Shown: positions 21,598 through 25,257 of the stretch, piece after piece | How the letters are laid out: the number at the start of each line of letters is the position of its first letter | How positions within the stretch are numbered: the stretch's first letter is position 1 | From: Prevotellamassilia sp. | GTDB taxonomy: Bacteria > Bacteroidota > Bacteroidia > Bacteroidales > Bacteroidaceae | Length of the DNA: 25,257 nt | Assembly: GCA_009775705.1 (NCBI GenBank) | Contig: VSQE01000034.1 | Span: forward strand, 1 to 25,257 | Direction: 5' to 3' | Made by a program: the position numbers and the translations under genes | The notes under the pieces: model-generated | The model's database searches: none | What the model saw: the letters and a program-made list of their open reading frames with translations, nothing else | Told to the model about the DNA's origin: nothing

Positions 21598-22953
21598 ATG
21601 TTTGATAATTTGAGTGAAAGACTGGAACGGTCTTTCAAAATACTGAAAGGTGAGGGCCACATCACCGAGATCAATGTGGCCGAAACGCTGAAGGATGTCC
21701 GTCGTGCCTTGCTCGATGCCGACGTGAACTATAAAGTGGCCAAGACATTTACCGATACGGTGAAGCAAAAGGCTTTGGGGCAGAATGTCCTCACGGCCGT
21801 GAAGCCCGGTCAGCTCATGGTGAAGATTGTCCACGACGAACTGGCGGCCCTGATGGGAGGACATGCCACCGAACTGGAACTGAAAAACCGCCCGGCGGTG
21901 ATCCTTATGGCCGGTCTCAACGGTGCCGGTAAGACAACGCTTTCGGGCAAGCTGGCCCTGCTGCTCAAATCCAAGAAAAACAGAAAACCGTTGCTGGTGG
22001 CCGCCGACGTCTATCGTCCCGCCGCCGTGGAGCAGTTGCGTGTGCTGGGTGAGCAGATCGAAGTGCCGGTCTACATGAATCCGGAGAGCAAGGACCCCGT
22101 GGCCATCGCGCTCGAGGGAATCCGCGAGGCCAAGGCCAAGGCCTGCGACACGGTGATTGTCGATACGGCGGGCCGTCTGGCCATAGACGAGGAACTGATG
22201 CGGGAGATTACGGCCATCAAGCAGGCGGTACAGCCTGACGAGACACTTTTCGTGGTAGACGCCATGACCGGTCAGGATGCCGTGAACACGGCGAAGGAAT
22301 TCAATGACCGCCTGGACTTCGACGGCGTGGTGCTCACGAAACTGGACGGCGACACCCGTGGCGGTGCCGCGCTGTCTATCCGCACGGTGGTGGACAAACC
22401 CATCAAATTTGTCGGAACGGGCGAGAAACTCGATGCCCTCGATGTGTTCCATCCCGAACGTATGGCCGACCGTATTCTGGGAATGGGCGATATTGTCAGC
22501 CTGGTGGAACGAGCCCAGGAGCAGTATGACGAGGAGGAGGCCCGCAAGTTGCAGCGCAAGATTCAGAAAAACCAGTTCGACTTCAACGACTTTCTTTCCC
22601 AGATCCAGCAGATCAAGAAGATGGGTAACCTCAAGGAACTGGCTTCGATGATTCCCGGCGTGGGCAAGGCTCTGAAGGATGTGGAGATTGATGACAATGC
22701 CTTCAAGGGTATTGAAGCCATCATCCTTTCCATGACTCCGAAAGAGCGTCAGCATCCCGAAATCCTGAACACCAGCCGTCGCAACCGCATTGCCAAAGGT
22801 TCCGGAACAACGGTTCAGGAGGTGAACCGTCTGGTCAAGCAGTTCGACCAGACACGCAAGATGATGAAAATGGTCACCGGCAGCAGCATGGGGCGCATGA
22901 TGGGCCGTATGCCCAAGATGCCTAAAATGCCGGGCGGCATGCCGAAAGTATAA
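21598..22953 (+). CDS. ffh: Signal recognition particle protein Ffh
   Basis: The 451-residue SRP54 GTPase targets nascent membrane and secreted proteins to FtsY and the translocon. It has the N domain (about 1-90), and a G domain with G1 GLNGAGKTT (106-114), DVYRPAA (137-143), DTAG (189-192) and TKLD (247-250). The M domain (about 300-451) binds 4.5S RNA and signal peptides and ends in a Met-rich tail (MMGRMPKMPKMPGGMPKV). Length is normal. The stop codon lies within the first copy of a tandem repeat that fills the gap to folD. Confidence 0.98.
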   Translation: MFDNLSERLERSFKILKGEGHITEINVAETLKDVRRALLDADVNYKVAKTFTDTVKQKALGQNVLTAVKPGQLMVKIVHDELAALMGGHATELELKNRPAVILMAGLNGAGKTTLSGKLALLLKSKKNRKPLLVAADVYRPAAVEQLRVLGEQIEVPVYMNPESKDPVAIALEGIREAKAKACDTVIVDTAGRLAIDEELMREITAIKQAVQPDETLFVVDAMTGQDAVNTAKEFNDRLDFDGVVLTKLDGDTRGGAALSIRTVVDKPIKFVGTGEKLDALDVFHPERMADRILGMGDIVSLVERAQEQYDEEEARKLQRKIQKNQFDFNDFLSQIQQIKKMGNLKELASMIPGVGKALKDVEIDDNAFKGIEAIILSMTPKERQHPEILNTSRRNRIAKGSGTTVQEVNRLVKQFDQTRKMMKMVTGSSMGRMMGRMPKMPKMPGGMPKV

Positions 22954-22995
22954 TCACCCCCCTTATATTAAAGTATAATCACCCCCCCTTATATT
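22945..22995 (+). repeat. Tandem duplication at the ffh-folD junction
   Basis: A 25-bp unit (22945-22969) is followed directly by a 26-bp copy (22970-22995). They are identical except for a C-run of six in the first and seven in the second. The first copy contains the last two ffh codons and the stop TAA. The second lies in the spacer and ends 11 bp before the folD ATG. It looks like a recent slippage duplication. Confidence 0.9.
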
Positions 22996-23006
22996 ATAGA
23001 AACGGA

Positions 23007-23885
23007 ATGCAACTGATTGACGGAAAAGCAACGGCGGCGGCCATCAAGGCCGAAATAGCCGGCGAGGTGGAACAGATGGTATCGGCCGGAGGCAGGAGAC
23101 CTCATCTGGCCGCGGTTCTCGTGGGCCATGACGGCGGCAGCGAGACGTATGTGAAAAACAAGGTGAAGGCCTGTGAGGAGTGCGGGTTCCGCTCAACACT
23201 TGTCCGTTATGAAGAGGATGTAACCGAAGAGGAGTTGCTGGATTGTGTCCGGCGTCTGAACGAGGACGACACGGTAGACGGCTTTATCGTGCAGTTGCCT
23301 TTGCCTCCGCACATCTCGGAGCAGAAGGTGATAGAAACCATAGACTACCGTAAGGACGTTGACGGTTTCCATCCTGTCAATGTGGGACGGATGGCGATAG
23401 GGCTTCCTTGTTACATCTCGGCAACTCCGAAAGGTATTCTGGAGTTGCTCAGGCGCTACGGCATTGTTACGTCCGGAAAGAAGTGCGTGGTGCTCGGACG
23501 CTCCAACATTGTGGGGAAGCCCATGGCCCAGCTGATGATGCAGAAGGATTACGGCGATGCCACCGTCACCGTTTGCCACAGTCACAGCCGCGACCTGAAG
23601 GAGGAATGCCGTGCCGCGGATATTCTGATTGCTGCCATCGGCCGGCCGGGTTTTGTGACGGCGGACATGGTGAAGAACGGGGCTGTGGTCATTGATGTCG
23701 GTACTACGCGCGTTCCGGATGCCTCCCGGAAGAGCGGCTACCGTCTCTCCGGAGATGTGGACTTTGAGAACGTGGCTTCCCGTTGCAGCTATATCTCCCC
23801 CGTTCCGGGCGGAGTGGGGCCCATGACTATCTGTATGCTCATGCTCAATACGCTCGCTGCCGGAAAGAAAGAATACTACGGATAG
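23007..23885 (+). CDS. folD: Methylene-THF dehydrogenase / methenyl-THF cyclohydrolase
   Basis: The 292-residue bifunctional enzyme interconverts 5,10-methylene-THF and 10-formyl-THF. Catalytic Tyr48 and Lys52 lie in YVKNKVKACEECG, Gln96 in VQLPLP, and Asp119 in KDVDGFHP. The NADP-binding motif VLGRSNIVGKP and the C-terminal PGGVGPMT are present. It lies 53 bp after ffh and is probably co-transcribed with it, as no promoter is seen between. Its 10-formyl-THF product is the cofactor of the AICAR transformylase at the left end of the window. Confidence 0.97.
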   Translation: MQLIDGKATAAAIKAEIAGEVEQMVSAGGRRPHLAAVLVGHDGGSETYVKNKVKACEECGFRSTLVRYEEDVTEEELLDCVRRLNEDDTVDGFIVQLPLPPHISEQKVIETIDYRKDVDGFHPVNVGRMAIGLPCYISATPKGILELLRRYGIVTSGKKCVVLGRSNIVGKPMAQLMMQKDYGDATVTVCHSHSRDLKEECRAADILIAAIGRPGFVTADMVKNGAVVIDVGTTRVPDASRKSGYRLSGDVDFENVASRCSYISPVPGGVGPMTICMLMLNTLAAGKKEYYG

Positions 23886-23903
23886 GGAGCGGAAAGCCAT
23901 TAT

Positions 23904-23958
23904 AAAAAAAACGTCATTGCCTTACAGTTCAGTGTGTGAAAGCAATGACGTTTTTTTT
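23904..23958. terminator. Bidirectional terminator between folD and the hydrolase gene
   Basis: Eight A followed by CGTCATTGC (23904-23920) pairs with GCAATGACG followed by eight T (23942-23958), a perfect 17-bp stem with a 21-nt loop. It provides T-tails on both strands and lies between convergent genes. Confidence 0.9.
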
Positions 23959-23966
23959 GTGCAATT

Positions 23967-24848
23967 TTATTCCAGTGCGCCGATTTCCCTGAACCAGTCT
24001 TCGGCTCTTTGCGGCCATTCATCCACGGCGGTGCCGGTTTTCCTCATGCCGAATCCGTGGCCTCCGGTGCTGTACAGATGCATCCGGGCGGGGACTCCGG
24101 CTTCTTTCAGTGCATAGTAGTAGAAAAGGCTGCTGTTGATATAATATTTGTCGTTCTCGGCCTGTATCATCATGGTCGGCGGCGTCGAGGCGGAGACCTT
24201 TACCTCCGGTGCCGGCTGGAAATTATTACCGTCCAGATAGGCCGGATAGACCAGCAGGCAGAAGTCCGGCCGGCAACTGGCGCTGTCGGCGGCATCAATG
24301 GCGGGATAGGTGCGTTCGTCGGAACTGTTGCCGGCCATTGCCGACAGATGCGCGCCTGCCGAGAACCCCATCACCCCGATCCGTTGCGGGTTGATATTCA
24401 TCTCCGTGGCGTGTGCGCGCAGGTAGCTTATGGCTCGCTGAAGATCTTGCAAGGGAGCTGCGTGCTTGGCGCGTCCCTCTCTGCGGGGAACCCTGTACTT
24501 CAGTAGCACGGAGGTAATACCCAGACTGTTCAGCCATTCGCATACCTCGCTGCCTTCCGAGTCATAGGACAGGAATTCGTATGCTCCGCCGGGGCATACG
24601 ATGACGGCGGATTTCGTTGCGGTGGGCCGCATCGCCGGATATACTGTGATGGACGGTTCGCTGACGTTCCGGATGTAGAGAACGGTTTTCCCGCCGTTCA
24701 GTTGCTTGCTGTTTTCCTCGGTCTCCGTCAGTATGCGTGTTTCGCCCGGAGCGTTTTCGGGAAACAGTCGGACCGGTAGGTTTTGTGCTGTGGCGATGCC
24801 TGCCGTGCAACATACTCCAAGGAGCATAAGTTTGCATGTTCTTGTCAT
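23967..24848 (-). CDS. Secreted alpha/beta-hydrolase (BD-FAE/acetyl-esterase-like)
   Basis: The 293-residue protein has a signal peptide (about 1-21, ending IATA before QN) and an alpha/beta-hydrolase fold. The nucleophile is Ser163 in GFSAG, the oxyanion strand is CPGGAY (85-90), the likely acid is Asp233 (AENDKY), and the histidine is His264 in GGHGFG. This arrangement is typical of periplasmic carbohydrate esterases in Bacteroidales (acetyl xylan or feruloyl esterase-like), but no polysaccharide-degradation genes lie beside it and the substrate is not certain. It is monocistronic, converging on folD with a shared terminator. Confidence 0.85.
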   Translation of the reverse strand: MTRTCKLMLLGVCCTAGIATAQNLPVRLFPENAPGETRILTETEENSKQLNGGKTVLYIRNVSEPSITVYPAMRPTATKSAVIVCPGGAYEFLSYDSEGSEVCEWLNSLGITSVLLKYRVPRREGRAKHAAPLQDLQRAISYLRAHATEMNINPQRIGVMGFSAGAHLSAMAGNSSDERTYPAIDAADSASCRPDFCLLVYPAYLDGNNFQPAPEVKVSASTPPTMMIQAENDKYYINSSLFYYYALKEAGVPARMHLYSTGGHGFGMRKTGTAVDEWPQRAEDWFREIGALE

Positions 24849-24879
24849 GTCGTTTGTCTGAATATCTGGTAATGGATTG

Positions 24880-24887
24880 CAAAGCTA
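24880..24887 (-). promoter_or_regulatory. Hydrolase gene promoter (-7 element)
   Basis: TAGCTTTG on the minus strand matches TAnnTTTG, 31 nt upstream of the ATG at 24848. No convincing -33 element is seen. Confidence 0.5.
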
Positions 24888-24978
24888 AGATTTATCATCC
24901 TTTGGAGATATTTATTTCGGGAAGAAGTGTTCTTTATATGGAAAAAAACACGGTGTTTCTGAAAAAACTTCTTGAAAA

Positions 24979-25010
24979 TTTGGTGCGGAAGGAAAAACAT
25001 CGTATCTTTG
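24979..25010 (+). promoter_or_regulatory. tRNA-His promoter
   Basis: TTTG (24979-24982), a 20-nt spacer and TATCTTTG (25003-25010) match the Bacteroidota consensus exactly, 26 nt before the tRNA. Confidence 0.8.
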
Positions 25011-25036
25011 CATCGCTTTCCAAAGGGGAAGACGAT

Positions 25037-25111
25037 GGTGACTATAGTTCAGTTGGTTAGAGCGTCAGATTGTGGTTCTGAATGTCGTGGGTTCGAACCC
25101 CACTAGTCACC
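25037..25111 (+). tRNA. tRNA-His (anticodon GTG)
   Basis: The cloverleaf is complete. The acceptor is GTGACTA pairing with TAGTCAC, with the D stem GTTC/GAGC and the anticodon stem TCAGA/TCTGA around loop TTGTGGT (anticodon GTG at 25072-25074). The variable loop is five bases, and the T arm is GTGGG-TTCGAAC-CCCAC. The extra 5' G (25037) faces the discriminator C (25111), which is the G-1:C73 identity pair of tRNA-His. CCA is not encoded. Confidence 0.97.
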
Positions 25112-25114
25112 CTG

Positions 25115-25148
25115 AAAGGAAGAAGGATTTCGATCTTTCTTCCTTTTT
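25115..25148 (+). terminator. tRNA-His terminator
   Basis: AAAGGAAGAAGG (25115-25126) pairs with CTTTCTTCCTTT (25135-25146) with one G-U wobble, around an eight-base loop. The T-run continues to 25148. Confidence 0.85.
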
Positions 25149-25224
25149 GTTTTGTATGCTTTTTGCGGTCAGTAAAAAAAGGGCCCAAGCCGAAATGGCG
25201 GTGCATGGATTTTGAGAAAAGTGT

Positions 25225-25232
25225 TAAATTTG
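25225..25232 (+). promoter_or_regulatory. Possible -7 element just before the right edge
   Basis: TAAATTTG matches TAnnTTTG. An ATG follows only 4 nt later (25237), so transcription would begin at about the start codon. No proper -33 element is seen at the usual distance. Confidence 0.4.
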
Positions 25233-25236
25233 TGGC

Positions 25237-25257
25237 ATGAAAACCGCAGATGCAATA
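25237..25257 (+). CDS. Possible start of a further gene (seven codons visible)
   Basis: ATG at 25237 opens a frame reading MKTADAI to the edge of the window. The only support is the promoter-like TAAATTTG at 25225-25232. There is too little sequence to identify a product or to exclude chance. Confidence 0.3.

Noticed and set aside
21538..22755. Minus-strand 405-codon open frame opposite ffh
   Set aside because: It is an antisense shadow of an unmistakable ffh gene.
24836..25060. Plus-strand 74-codon open frame before the tRNA
   Set aside because: It overlaps the hydrolase promoter, the tRNA promoter and the tRNA itself, and has no conserved features.

Overview
The window looks like a chromosomal segment of a fairly GC-rich member of the Bacteroidales (Bacteroidota). 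The evidence is the recurrent Bacteroidota-type promoter (TTTG, about 20 nt, then TAnnTTTG), the complete his operon in the order hisG-D-C-B-H-A-F-IE, an ffh-folD pair, a stand-alone AICAR transformylase, and outer-membrane and lipoprotein genes typical of this group. No transposase, integrase, phage gene or CRISPR array is visible.

Layout. (1) 1-314, minus strand: the 5' end of an AICAR transformylase gene. (2) 315-972: a long AT-rich divergent intergenic region with promoters on both strands, several dyads, and a possible short RNA on the minus strand (about 645-691). (3) 973-9666, plus strand: a nine-gene operon. It holds an ABC ATPase, a six-TM permease, a YtrA-type GntR repressor, a GIN-domain lipoprotein, a MacB/LolD-type ATPase, two FtsX-like permeases, a MacA-like adaptor and a TolC-like channel, and ends at a strong hairpin. 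(4) 9740-11320: an AT-rich stretch with two small minus-strand genes (a probable DUF1232 membrane protein and an unrecognised protein) and an orphan hairpin. (5) 11321-18429, minus strand: all eight histidine biosynthesis genes, tightly packed. (6) 18704-19651, plus: a membrane-anchored family 2 glycosyltransferase. (7) 19861-21402, plus: an OmpP1/FadL-type porin, with a perfect 10-bp inverted repeat around its -33 element. (8) 21598-23885, plus: ffh and folD, with a short tandem duplication at their junction. (9) 23967-24848, minus: a secreted alpha/beta-hydrolase. (10) 25037-25111: tRNA-His with its own promoter and terminator, then possibly the start of another gene.

The most interesting system is the operon at 973-9666. 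Its core (GntR regulator, ABC-2-type transporter, MacB-like ATPase, FtsX-like permeases) resembles the Firmicutes ytrABCDEF cell-envelope stress operon, but here it is joined to an adaptor and an outer-membrane channel suited to a Gram-negative envelope. An AGTGTA-N12-TACACT dyad over the predicted transcription start is a good candidate for the GntR operator, which suggests autoregulation. Substrate and inducer cannot be read from the sequence. The his operon encodes every enzyme from ATP + PRPP to histidine, including the HisIE and HisB fusions.
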